Shown: piece after piece, positions 35,680 through 43,699 of the stretch | Position numbering within the stretch: position 1 is the stretch's first letter | Layout of the letters: every line of letters starts with the position of its first letter | Assembly (NCBI RefSeq): GCF_022174665.1 | Contig: NZ_CP076562.1 | Span: 994,001 to 1,058,000 of the forward strand | Direction of reading: 5' to 3' | From: Eubacterium sp. MSJ-33 | GTDB lineage: Bacteria; Bacillota; Clostridia; Lachnospirales; Lachnospiraceae | DNA: 64,000 nucleotides | The notes under the pieces: model-generated | The model's input: only the letters and a program-made list of their open reading frames with translations | The model's database searches: none | Told to the model about the DNA's origin: nothing | Program-made: the position numbers and the translations under genes

Positions 35680-38600
35680 ACGTTTCGCATCTCCTCCAAC
35701 AACTGCTGTGTGTCCTTTGCACTGTGCTTTGTATTATGATACCGGTTTTTTCCATATTTTTCATCGAAACGGCAGACGTCCTTATATGCACAATATTCAC
35801 AGGCTTTCCCGTTCGTATCCTGTTTTGGATTTTTATCTATCACGCCTTTTTTTATCTGTGCTACAAGATCAACCGCTTTGTACTCCGCATAAGAAAGCAC
35901 CGTCTCAAACTCATCATCTTCTTCTCGCTGCATCCCTTTATATCCAAGTTTCTTCTCACGCAGTTCTTCCGCCTGCGCCACGGAATCCGCCTCCACATAA
36001 GGATCCTGCATATGATAGTAATACATGCTTTCTGTATTGATCTGATACTGATCTTCTTTTTCACGGTTTTGGTTCCACTCCTGATCAACCATCTCCCGCA
36101 TCACATTTGTATAGATTGCGAGTTGCAATTCCAGACCCTCATATAACTGCCCAATATCAAAATCATGCGCACCGGATTTGTAATCAATCACACGCAGACC
36201 TATCGTCTGGTTGTCTTTATCCACATACAGATCCCCACGATCCACGATGCCCGCAAGCGTCATTGTCTCTTTTCCCACTGTCAGTTTCTTTTTAAATGCG
36301 TACTCAAAATACACCGGCTGATACGCATCATCCATCATGGACTGCAGTTTCTTCACGGTTCTTTTTCCGATTCGGATCAGGCTTTTTTCAAGAACCGCAT
36401 ATTGTCCATTATCAATCTCCTGTCCTTCATACTCCTTGTTAAAATTCTCCCGCACAAATTCTTCTATCTTCTGATCCCGCAAAGCATCTCCGACTTTATC
36501 CCACTGATTGCCCATCTGATCCCGTACGTAGCAAAACATCTGCTCCATCGCACCGTGAAGAATCATACCGACATTCCGGTTATCAATCTTTGCTATCTGC
36601 CGCTCCTCGAGATGAAGGATATATTTTAAGAAGAATGCATACGCACAGCTCGCATACTGTTCCAATTTTGAAACCGACATTGCCATGCGCTGAATCTGAA
36701 TCAATTTTGCGACATCTTCTGCAAGCGGCTCAGGTAAATTCTGATAACGCATTGCAGCAAGCATTGACTCAATCCGGCTCGTGTCTCTATTTTTCAGATA
36801 TAACTTATAAAGTTGCAATGTCTCCGATTCGTGTATATGATTGCCCGCGAGAAGCTCCCTGATTCCGATAATCAGAGTTTCAAATCCCGCCTGTCTGGTC
36901 ACAATCCGGTTTGTCAGACTATTTCCATGCTGTTCCTTCAAATCCGGGAAAATCCGATGAATCCGATCTAAGATATAAGATGGACGCATAGTCTCATTTG
37001 ATGCACTCATATTCACATAAGACAGATAGAGAAGGTCCTTCGGCTTCGTCATATTCTGGTACAGATAAAAATGCTCCGTAAAGCTATTTACCCGCTCGGT
37101 TGGTGCCATGTGGATTCCAAACTCCAGCAGCCGTTCTTTCTCCCGATCGTTAATGATCTGGCTTCGTTTTGCACGTTTTGGGATCACACCATCATTTACA
37201 CCGACAATAAACAAAGCTCGTATGTCATCCAGTCTCGTCCGGATAATATCTCCGACAACAAGCATATCCAGTGTCGGGGGAATCACTCCCAGACTGACAT
37301 CCTTCATACCAACCGCAAACAATTCTTCAAGCTCTGCTATCTCAATGTCATCCTCCGGCATAATCTCTACCATCTTATCGAAAATCTGACAGATTTTCTC
37401 ATATAATCCATCATCCTCAAACCGGTGTTCCATCGAGAGCATATCCATCAGCACATACACCGCCTCTACCATCTGGGATACGGTTTTCTTTTTTCCAGAG
37501 CAAGCCTTATAAAATGGCCCAAGCACCTCCATGACAACCTGACGGAGTTCCTCCATCGTCGTATCTTCCCCATCCTTAAATGCCTGGCTCCAGCTCCGAA
37601 TACCCTTTTTCCCCCGCGCAAGAACATAGTTTTCCAACGCTTCGATTTCTTCCTGCTCCAGATCCTTCATCACTCCGGATTTCAGGAACGCAAACACACT
37701 GTCATAACTGAAATTTTCCTCTACAATTCGAAAAGCATGTGTCAGTGCATCTACACACGGATGATTTTTCACCGGCATTGTCATGTCGATAAAATACGGA
37801 ATATCATACAACGGAAATATCCGCTGAACAAAATCAGCCGTTTCTTCCAGATTTCCACTCACAACTGCGATATCCCTGTAACGGTAACCCTGATCCATCA
37901 CAAGACAACGGATCTGCTCTGCAACCCCTGTTACCTCCTGCGCCGGATTATCGTAACTTATTATACGGATTGCCTGCTTATCATCTGTTCCTGTATGATA
38001 TGGATAACGAAACAGATTTTGTTCCAGATGTGCAAGCGGATGTCCTTTCTCCCAGCGTCTGCAGCCATCTTTTCCAATAAAGATCGTATCCGCGACTACC
38101 ACATGTGCTTTCTCCGCTGTAAGCAACAGCTGATCAATCGTCTGTCTGGTAAGTGCAAATAGCTCATGTTCTCCAATATGTTTCTTCGCATAGGCTGCCA
38201 CATCCATCGTCAACACAATTGTCACTTTTTTCGCTCTTCGCAGCAAGACGGAAATCAGCTTCAACTGAATCGGGGTAAATCCGGTAAATCCATCTAAGAT
38301 AATCTCACTTTCCGCAATCAACTGTGACTTCTCCGCCGCTGCAGTCAAAAGCTCCAGCATCTGTTCTGCCACAATAAATGCATTCCCCTTCTTCTCCTCA
38401 AAGGTCGCAAATATCAACAGCATATCCCGCAGTTTTTCTGAGAGCACTTTATCCTCTCCGGTATCTCCCAGACTCCGCAAAGCCTCCGCTAACCGTTCCC
38501 GTGAAATATCATACTGATATACTTCCGACATCAGAGACTTCGCCTCATCGATAAATCCTGCCTTATCCAGGCTTCCTGCATACAGGGATAACTGGTCTTT

Positions 38601-38906
38601 CTTTTCCTGTGCTGCCTTACGCAGTAACATAGATTTTCCAAAATCCTCCAGCACTTTCTGCGGCTTGATGTGAAGCTCATCGAAAATACGATACGCCAAT
38701 CGGTTGAATCCGATTACATCAATCTGAAAACTGCCTCCCCGCGGATGTTTTTCAACTAATTTTCTTTGGATTTCCAGAGAATACTGCTCCGGAACCAGAA
38801 CAATCATATTTTTACGCTCGTCCTGCATCGTCTGCCGGATGATATCTTCATATATATATTCGGATTTACCTGCCCCACTCGAACCCAATATAAGCTGTAA
38901 TGCCAT
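35649..38906 (-). CDS. addB: ATP-dependent helicase/nuclease subunit B (AddB)
   Basis: AddB is the second nuclease and scanning subunit of AddAB. The 1085-residue protein has an N-terminal Walker A ILGSSGAGKSEYI and a C-terminal nuclease with VIDYKSGAHDFD. The Fe-S cluster Cys residues are also present: one in QYASCAYAFFLKYI and three in CEYCAYKDVC near the end. ATG at 38906 with GGAGG is preferred to the in-frame TTG at 38921. An intrinsic terminator of the upstream gene ends only about 20 bases before, so addB must use a promoter in or before that gene, or read-through. Confidence 0.96.
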   Translation of the reverse strand: MALQLILGSSGAGKSEYIYEDIIRQTMQDERKNMIVLVPEQYSLEIQRKLVEKHPRGGSFQIDVIGFNRLAYRIFDELHIKPQKVLEDFGKSMLLRKAAQEKKDQLSLYAGSLDKAGFIDEAKSLMSEVYQYDISRERLAEALRSLGDTGEDKVLSEKLRDMLLIFATFEEKKGNAFIVAEQMLELLTAAAEKSQLIAESEIILDGFTGFTPIQLKLISVLLRRAKKVTIVLTMDVAAYAKKHIGEHELFALTRQTIDQLLLTAEKAHVVVADTIFIGKDGCRRWEKGHPLAHLEQNLFRYPYHTGTDDKQAIRIISYDNPAQEVTGVAEQIRCLVMDQGYRYRDIAVVSGNLEETADFVQRIFPLYDIPYFIDMTMPVKNHPCVDALTHAFRIVEENFSYDSVFAFLKSGVMKDLEQEEIEALENYVLARGKKGIRSWSQAFKDGEDTTMEELRQVVMEVLGPFYKACSGKKKTVSQMVEAVYVLMDMLSMEHRFEDDGLYEKICQIFDKMVEIMPEDDIEIAELEELFAVGMKDVSLGVIPPTLDMLVVGDIIRTRLDDIRALFIVGVNDGVIPKRAKRSQIINDREKERLLEFGIHMAPTERVNSFTEHFYLYQNMTKPKDLLYLSYVNMSASNETMRPSYILDRIHRIFPDLKEQHGNSLTNRIVTRQAGFETLIIGIRELLAGNHIHESETLQLYKLYLKNRDTSRIESMLAAMRYQNLPEPLAEDVAKLIQIQRMAMSVSKLEQYASCAYAFFLKYILHLEERQIAKIDNRNVGMILHGAMEQMFCYVRDQMGNQWDKVGDALRDQKIEEFVRENFNKEYEGQEIDNGQYAVLEKSLIRIGKRTVKKLQSMMDDAYQPVYFEYAFKKKLTVGKETMTLAGIVDRGDLYVDKDNQTIGLRVIDYKSGAHDFDIGQLYEGLELQLAIYTNVMREMVDQEWNQNREKEDQYQINTESMYYYHMQDPYVEADSVAQAEELREKKLGYKGMQREEDDEFETVLSYAEYKAVDLVAQIKKGVIDKNPKQDTNGKACEYCAYKDVCRFDEKYGKNRYHNTKHSAKDTQQLLEEMRNVCRGQKNKIK

Positions 38907-38925
38907 GTGTTCCTCCGTCAAAATG

Positions 38926-38957
38926 AAAAGCCGGAAGTTTTTCGCTCCCGGCTTTTT
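38926..38957 (-). terminator. Intrinsic terminator after the zinc-ribbon membrane protein gene
   Basis: AAAAGCCGG pairs with CCGGCTTTT across a 13-base loop. The T-run on the minus strand is interrupted (CTTTTCATTTT), so partial read-through into addB is possible. Confidence 0.7.
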
Positions 38958-38959
38958 GA

Positions 38960-39745
38960 TTACTGTTGTTTAAATAACTGATCCTTTACCTGATCCATAT
39001 CCGGATACCAGACGCCTTTGATCTTAATGAAGTCAATATTCACTTCCATATACTGCCGTCTCACGCCATTTATATCCTTCATTGTTCCACGAAGTCCAAG
39101 TTTTAAGGTAACCCCTTCTTTTGCATCCGCGGTCTTTCCATGTTCCACCTGAATCCGGTCATTGAATGTATCCACATCGGAACTGCTCCATTCCTGCGTG
39201 TCAATAATCTTAATGGATGTATAATTTGTTTCCTGCACATATGGGAGAATATCTTCTACCAATGCCTTATTCGCCGTAATATAGGAAGGTACCAGATTCT
39301 GCAGTTTCTCACTGTCGTCTTCGTTAACTGCTGTCTGAAATGCCGTAACAGCTTCTTTATAAGTCTCAGGTCCATTCGGTTTTAATACAACCTTCGTAAC
39401 AAAAAAATAGATTCCTACAACAATCGCGATAAAAATAACGAATTTGAAAATCGTTCCGAACACCTTACCTATACCGCTGCCACCACTCTGTTTCCTGTTC
39501 AGTTCCTTATATTCCTTTACTTCTTCTTTTGTAATTGTAACCGGTTCTGAACCACCAACACTGTTACCATCAAAAATATCTCCATAATCATCAGTTGGTG
39601 TATATGCCCGTTGTTTCTCAGCTTTCTTTCCGTTCTCACCTTTCAATTCCAGACTTGTCTTCATCTTGACAACCGGACGTCCACATTCCGGACAGATCGT
39701 AACCCCGTCCTGCACATGTGCTCCACATGATTCACATACAGCCAT
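38960..39745 (-). CDS. Zinc-ribbon single-pass membrane protein
   Basis: The 261-residue protein has an N-terminal zinc ribbon (CESCGAHVQDG, then ICPECGRPV), a low-complexity linker, one membrane segment (about residues 95-117) and an outside domain of about 140 residues (TYKEAVTAFQTAVNEDDSEK onward) that resembles NTF2-like or DUF4878-type folds. ATG at 39745 is preceded by AAGGGG. An in-frame ATG at 39772 lies too close to the predicted transcription start. The function is unknown; such proteins are common in Lachnospiraceae envelopes. Confidence 0.78.
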   Translation of the reverse strand: MAVCESCGAHVQDGVTICPECGRPVVKMKTSLELKGENGKKAEKQRAYTPTDDYGDIFDGNSVGGSEPVTITKEEVKEYKELNRKQSGGSGIGKVFGTIFKFVIFIAIVVGIYFFVTKVVLKPNGPETYKEAVTAFQTAVNEDDSEKLQNLVPSYITANKALVEDILPYVQETNYTSIKIIDTQEWSSSDVDTFNDRIQVEHGKTADAKEGVTLKLGLRGTMKDINGVRRQYMEVNIDFIKIKGVWYPDMDQVKDQLFKQQ

Positions 39746-39781
39746 ACTACTTACCCCTTTCTTCTGTATCATATATCATAT

Positions 39782-39810
39782 AGTATATCTCACAAAAACG
39801 CGTAATTCAA
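39782..39810 (-). promoter_or_regulatory. Sigma-A-type promoter for the zinc-ribbon membrane protein
   Basis: On the minus strand TTGAAT (39805-39810) and TATACT (39782-39787) are 17 bases apart. Transcription would begin near 39775, which supports the start codon at 39745. Confidence 0.65.
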
Positions 39811-39837
39811 GAGATTCTTTCTTCCAGATAAAAAAGG

Positions 39838-39864
39838 CAAAAAAAAAGGATACAACCTGTATCC
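39838..39864 (-). terminator. Intrinsic terminator after tRNA-Glu
   Basis: GGATACA and TGTATCC (39848-39864) form a 7-bp stem with a 3-base loop, followed on the minus strand by a long T-run. It lies 8 bases after the tRNA. Confidence 0.85.
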
Positions 39865-39871
39865 CTAAAAG

Positions 39872-39943
39872 CAGTTCGTAGGGGAATCGAACCCCTGTTT
39901 TCGCCGTGAGAGGGCGACGTCTTAGCCGCTTGACCAACGAACC
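39872..39943 (-). tRNA. tRNA-Glu (anticodon CTC)
   Basis: Read on the minus strand the 72 bases fold into a full cloverleaf: acceptor GGTTCGT with ACGAACT (a G-U pair at position 1-72), D arm GTC...GAC with AAGCGGCTAA, anticodon stem TCGCC/GGCGA around loop CTCTCAC, and T arm AGGGG TTCGATT CCCCT. The anticodon CTC reads GAG. The discriminator is G, and CCA is not encoded. It has its own promoter and terminator, so it is a single-gene unit. Confidence 0.95.
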
Positions 39944-39960
39944 ATCTTGAAACCTTTGTT

Positions 39961-39989
39961 ACTATAACAAACATATAGAAGTTTGTCAA
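39961..39989 (-). promoter_or_regulatory. Strong promoter for tRNA-Glu
   Basis: On the minus strand TTGACA (39984-39989) and TATAGT (39961-39966) are exactly 17 bases apart, about 18 bases before the mature tRNA end. Confidence 0.85.
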
Positions 39990-40021
39990 CAACTTTTTTA
40001 ATTTTTTTTAAATTATTTCGA

Positions 40022-40053
40022 TCATGGCATATTTTTGTAAAGATATGCCATGA
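40022..40053. repeat. Perfect 11-bp hairpin downstream of mtaB
   Basis: TCATGGCATAT (40022-40032) and ATATGCCATGA (40043-40053) form a stem with a 10-base loop, 11 bases after the mtaB stop. The T-run that would make it a standard terminator is missing on both strands, though A/T-rich DNA follows. It may protect or end the mtaB transcript before the tRNA promoter. Confidence 0.6.
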
Positions 40054-40063
40054 CCAAACAGCT

Positions 40064-41386
40064 TTATTTCGACTTTTCTGGCCGATACAGAATATCCACA
40101 AATGTATTAACACTCTGCTCACAGATATCTCTTGTCGTCTCCTGCTTCACAAGTATGTAGCGGTCGGTATGTCCCTTCATCACATAAACCGGCTTCCCAT
40201 TCTTATCGATGCAGTCATACTCTTCCATCAACACTGGTAACAGTTCACCGGAGAACTGTGCTTCATACGCCGCCTTCTGGTTTGCTGTCAGTTCCAATAA
40301 AACATTACTGCGCTTTTCTTTCACCGCATCACTCACCTGATGTTCCATCGTCGCAGCAATCGTGCCGCTCCGCTTCGAATATTTAAACACATGCATCTCA
40401 TAGAGATTCAGTTTCTCCAGATTTGCCACAGTTGTTGTAAACTCCTCTTCTGTCTCACCAGGGAAACCAACGATCACATCCGTTGCCAGTGCCGGACGGT
40501 CATATGCTTTGCGGATCATCTCACATTTTTCCATATATTCTTCAATCGTATATTTCCGGTTCATCCGCTTTAATGTCTCATTACATGCACTCTGCAACGA
40601 CAGATGGAAATGCGGACACACCTTATCCAGAGCTGTGATACCATCCAAAAATTCCTCTGTAATCACACGCGGTTCCAAAGATCCCATCCGGATACGCCGG
40701 ATTCCTTCCACTTTTGCAACTGCCTGCAACAGCATAAGAAGCGATGTACCATCCTCATCCTCATAAGAAGATAAATTAATACCTGTAAGCACAACTTCCT
40801 GTACACCTTCCGCGGCCAGTCCTTCTACTTCCCGCACAACATCTGCAAGCTTCCGGCTTCGAATTCTGCCCCTCGTATACGGGATGATACAATACGTGCA
40901 GAAATTATTGCATCCATCCTGCACCTTGACATAAGCACGGCAGCGCTCATTTGGTTTTACGAGTGTCATCTCCTCATACTCATTTGTATGGTTGATATCA
41001 ATGACAACTTCATGCATGGAAGTATCTTCATAATATTCACTTAAAATATGTGCCACATCTTTTTTACAGTTATTTCCAATCAATATATCAATGCCAAGGT
41101 CTTTCGCCAGAGCCTCCTCTGCTGCCTGCACATAACATCCCGCCGCCACGATCACAGCATCCGGATTCTTCTTTTTAGCACGGTGCAGCATCTGTCTCGA
41201 CTTTCGCTCTGCCATATTTGTGACGGAACATGTATTGACGATATATACATCCGCGAACTGTGAAAATGGTACAATCTCACAACCGTTTTTCTTCAATATA
41301 TCCATCATACTGTCTGACTCATATTGATTCACCTTGCAGCCGAGTGTACAAACTGCTACTTTTTTATTCAAAATATTCACATACAT
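40064..41386 (-). CDS. mtaB: tRNA t6A37 methylthiotransferase MtaB
   Basis: MtaB is a radical SAM enzyme that turns t6A37 into ms2t6A37 in tRNAs reading ANN codons. The 440-residue protein has the N-terminal UPF0004 domain with AVCTLGCKVNQYESD (Cys ligand and the MtaB-specific sequence), further Cys in VNTCSVTN and VAAGCYVQ, and the radical SAM motif CNNFCTYCIIPYTRG. A C-terminal TRAM-like region is present. The start is uncertain: ATG 41386 is chosen, but AGGAG stands better placed for TTG at 41395. Confidence 0.95.
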   Translation of the reverse strand: MYVNILNKKVAVCTLGCKVNQYESDSMMDILKKNGCEIVPFSQFADVYIVNTCSVTNMAERKSRQMLHRAKKKNPDAVIVAAGCYVQAAEEALAKDLGIDILIGNNCKKDVAHILSEYYEDTSMHEVVIDINHTNEYEEMTLVKPNERCRAYVKVQDGCNNFCTYCIIPYTRGRIRSRKLADVVREVEGLAAEGVQEVVLTGINLSSYEDEDGTSLLMLLQAVAKVEGIRRIRMGSLEPRVITEEFLDGITALDKVCPHFHLSLQSACNETLKRMNRKYTIEEYMEKCEMIRKAYDRPALATDVIVGFPGETEEEFTTTVANLEKLNLYEMHVFKYSKRSGTIAATMEHQVSDAVKEKRSNVLLELTANQKAAYEAQFSGELLPVLMEEYDCIDKNGKPVYVMKGHTDRYILVKQETTRDICEQSVNTFVDILYRPEKSK

Positions 41387-41412
41387 TTTACGCAAATTTC
41401 TCCTGCTGATTC

Positions 41413-41441
41413 TTGACTTTTATAGTGTAAACTTTTATTAT
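41413..41441 (+). promoter_or_regulatory. Sigma-A-type promoter for the HPr-like gene
   Basis: TTGACT (41413-41418) and TATTAT (41436-41441) are 17 bases apart, about 75 bases before the start codon. Confidence 0.6.
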
Positions 41442-41521
41442 AGTAACATAGATAAAAAAAGTGCGAAAGATATTTTTTTGAGATTATTTTTCGCTTTCAT
41501 AATATACAAGGAGGTTACAAT

Positions 41522-41755
41522 ATGTTAAAAGTTAAAATTTCTCTCAACTCTATTGATAAGGTAAAAAGCTTTGTAAACGACATCAGCGGTTTCAATGCAG
41601 AGTTCGATTTGGTTTCCGGCAGATACGTTATTGATGCAAAATCTATCATGGGTATCTTCAGTCTGGATATTTCAAAGCCAATCGACCTGAATGTTCACAC
41701 AGAGAAAAATACTGAGGACATCATGGCAGCTTTAAAGCCATATCTTGCTGAATAA
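41522..41755 (+). CDS. HPr-like protein lacking the phosphorylatable histidine
   Basis: The 77-residue protein has the size and fold pattern of the HPr family: KVKSFVNDISGFNAEFDLVS followed by RYVIDAKSIMGIFSLDIS, the latter matching the HPr Ser46 region (KSIMGIxSL). The N-terminal GxHxRPA segment with the phosphotransfer His is absent; the corresponding part reads ISLNSIDKVK. Phosphotransfer from enzyme I is thus not expected, while the Ser-site region remains, so a regulatory role is more likely. AAGGAGG precedes the ATG. The gene has its own promoter and terminator. Confidence 0.85.
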   Translation: MLKVKISLNSIDKVKSFVNDISGFNAEFDLVSGRYVIDAKSIMGIFSLDISKPIDLNVHTEKNTEDIMAALKPYLAE

Positions 41756-41774
41756 TTCACATTTGTTCCGAAAC

Positions 41775-41806
41775 GAAAAAACCTCCCGTATGGGAGGATT
41801 TTTTTT
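41775..41806. terminator. Bidirectional terminator between the HPr-like and GNAT genes
   Basis: CCTCCC and GGGAGG (41782-41797) form a stem with a 4-base loop, flanked by A-run on the left and T-run on the right. It serves both convergent genes. Confidence 0.9.
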
Positions 41807-41811
41807 CATTA

Positions 41812-42234
41812 TTATTCTGTCAGATATTGAATCATACCTGGTCCGAGTGTATCGGTTGGACGCTGTATAAATCCATGCTTCTCATAAAATGGTTCTCTTC
41901 CCTTTGCGCACATCAGGCAAAGCATCATGGTACTTTCTTCCTCTCGAATTGCCTCCACATACGCCTTCAGTTTCTGAATGAGCATAGACCCGATCCCAAG
42001 CTTCTGCACCTGCGGGATCACGATCAGATCCTGAATATAACAGACTACCGCACCGTCTCCGACAACACGTCCCATACCAACAACCTGTCCGTCCTCATCG
42101 ACCGCTTTTACCTTATACAGACAATTCGCAAGCGCCTGTGTCGCCTGCTTGTCTGTGAGTTTCTTCCATCCAACCTTCTCCCGAAGCGTCAAATATTCTT
42201 CCAGAGAGATCTCATTTTCCACGAGTGTTATCAT
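41812..42234 (-). CDS. GNAT family N-acetyltransferase
   Basis: The 140-residue protein shows the GNAT fold: GQVVGMGRVVGDGAVVCYIQ, the acetyl-CoA loop VQKLGIGSMLIQKLKAYVE (Q/RxxGxG/A-type loop present as KLGIG), and a C-terminal MLCLMCAKGREPFYEKHGF with the usual FYEKxGF. The substrate cannot be told; small solitary GNATs of this kind act on small amines or protein N-termini. It lies 32 bases after hisF in the same direction and may be cotranscribed with it. Confidence 0.88.
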   Translation of the reverse strand: MITLVENEISLEEYLTLREKVGWKKLTDKQATQALANCLYKVKAVDEDGQVVGMGRVVGDGAVVCYIQDLIVIPQVQKLGIGSMLIQKLKAYVEAIREEESTMMLCLMCAKGREPFYEKHGFIQRPTDTLGPGMIQYLTE

Positions 42235-42266
42235 GTCTTCGTCCTTCTTCTACCGTCATTCATACA

Positions 42267-43028
42267 CTACATCCGCATAGGAATGCCGCGTTCCGATAAA
42301 TACGCTTTGAGATCCATGATCTCAAGCTCCTTGTAGTGGAACAGTGATGCTGCAAGCGCAGCGTCTGCCTTTCCTTCTGTCAGTGCATCATAGAAATGCT
42401 CTTTTGTTCCTGCACCACCGGACGCAATCACCGGAACCGATACGTTCTCTGCGATCAGTCTGGTCAACTCCACATCATAGCCTGCCTTCGTTCCATCACA
42501 GTCCATGCTGGTAAGCAGAATCTCACCGGCGCCAAGCTTATCTGCCTGCATCGCCCACTCGATCGCATCAAGTCCTGTATCGACACGTCCACCGTTCTTA
42601 AATACATTCCAGCCACTTCCATCTTCTCTTCTTCGTGCGTCGATCGCAACGACCACACACTGACTGCCGAACTTATCTGCGGCATCACTGATCAGACGTG
42701 GTGTATTAATGGCTGATGAATTGATACTAATCTTATCGGCACCCTCACGCAGGATTGCCTTGAAATCATCAACGGTACGGATACCGCCTCCAACTGTGAA
42801 CGGAATAAATACCGTCTCCGCTACCTTGCGCACCATATCGATCACAATATTTCTCGAATCTGAAGATGCTGTAATATCCAGAAATACAAGCTCATCTGCC
42901 CCCGCCTTATCATAGGCTGCACCAACCGCAACCGGATCACCTGCATCCTTTAAATTCACAAAATTGATACCCTTTACAACCCTGCCGTTATTGACATCCA
43001 GACAAGGAATAATTCTCTTTGTATGCAT
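42267..43028 (-). CDS. hisF: Imidazole glycerol phosphate synthase, cyclase subunit HisF
   Basis: HisF builds the imidazole ring from PRFAR using ammonia from HisH. The 253-residue (beta-alpha)8 barrel has the catalytic Asp in [15 protein letters not shown] at the N-terminus, the second in [12 protein letters not shown] near residue 130, and the phosphate loops VGGGIRTV and [10 protein letters not shown]. It starts 21 bases after hisH, so the two subunits are cotranscribed. No other his genes are in the window. Confidence 0.98.
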   Translation of the reverse strand: MHTKRIIPCLDVNNGRVVKGINFVNLKDAGDPVAVGAAYDKAGADELVFLDITASSDSRNIVIDMVRKVAETVFIPFTVGGGIRTVDDFKAILREGADKISINSSAINTPRLISDAADKFGSQCVVVAIDARRREDGSGWNVFKNGGRVDTGLDAIEWAMQADKLGAGEILLTSMDCDGTKAGYDVELTRLIAENVSVPVIASGGAGTKEHFYDALTEGKADAALAASLFHYKELEIMDLKAYLSERGIPMRM

Positions 43029-43049
43029 ACTCTCTTCCTCCCTCGTCTC

Positions 43050-43655
43050 TTATAAGTGTATAAAGTTATCCAATATTTTAAGTCCTACCGTCGAACTCTT
43101 CTCCGGATGGAACTGACATGCAAATACATTTCCTTTTTCCACAGAGGCATGGATGTCCACGGAATAGTGTGTCCGCGCAGCAACATCCGCTTCATCCTTC
43201 GACTTCAGATAATAAGAATGCACAAAATACACATAGGAATTTTGTTCCACACCTGCAAATAATTTCGCCCCTGGTGTGATATCCAGCGAATTCCAGCCAA
43301 TCTGTGGCACTTTCAGATCTGGTGCGTCCGGAATCCGAAGTATCTCACCATCTAAGATCCCCAGTCCGGTTGCCCCTGGACTTTCCTCACTCGTCTTATA
43401 CAAAAGCTGTAATCCAAGGCAGATACCAAGAAATGGTGTATTCTTGTCTACCACATCGTAGATCACCTGATCCAGTTTGTATTCCCGAAGTTTGCCCATC
43501 GCATCGCCAAAGCTTCCCACACCTGGCAGGATCACCTTGTCACACGATAAAATCAGATCCTTATCCCGCGTGATCACAGCTTCTTCGCCCAGATAATGTA
43601 CTGCTTTTTCTACACTTTTAATATTACCTGCATCGTAATCTAAAATTGCTATCAT
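43050..43655 (-). CDS. hisH: Imidazole glycerol phosphate synthase, glutaminase subunit HisH
   Basis: HisH supplies ammonia from glutamine to HisF. The 201-residue class I amidotransferase begins MIAILDYDAGNIKSVEKA, has PGVGSFGDAM near residue 48, the nucleophile Cys in LGICLGLQLLY, and the His-Glu pair in CQFHPEKSS. ATG at 43655 is preceded by GAGGATG; an in-frame upstream ATG adds eight residues that the family lacks. Confidence 0.97.
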   Translation of the reverse strand: MIAILDYDAGNIKSVEKAVHYLGEEAVITRDKDLILSCDKVILPGVGSFGDAMGKLREYKLDQVIYDVVDKNTPFLGICLGLQLLYKTSEESPGATGLGILDGEILRIPDAPDLKVPQIGWNSLDITPGAKLFAGVEQNSYVYFVHSYYLKSKDEADVAARTHYSVDIHASVEKGNVFACQFHPEKSSTVGLKILDNFIHL

Positions 43656-43699
43656 CGTCTCATCCTCTGTCTCATTCATACTGTCAATAGTTACATTTA

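Noticed and set aside
37425..38162. Plus-strand frame of 245 codons opposite addB
   Set aside because: No recognisable protein, rich in His/Ile/Cys as typical for antisense of helicase genes; addB is certain.
39872..39943. G-U pair at the end of the tRNA acceptor as a sign of a pseudogene
   Set aside because: The rest of the cloverleaf is perfect, and promoter and terminator are intact.
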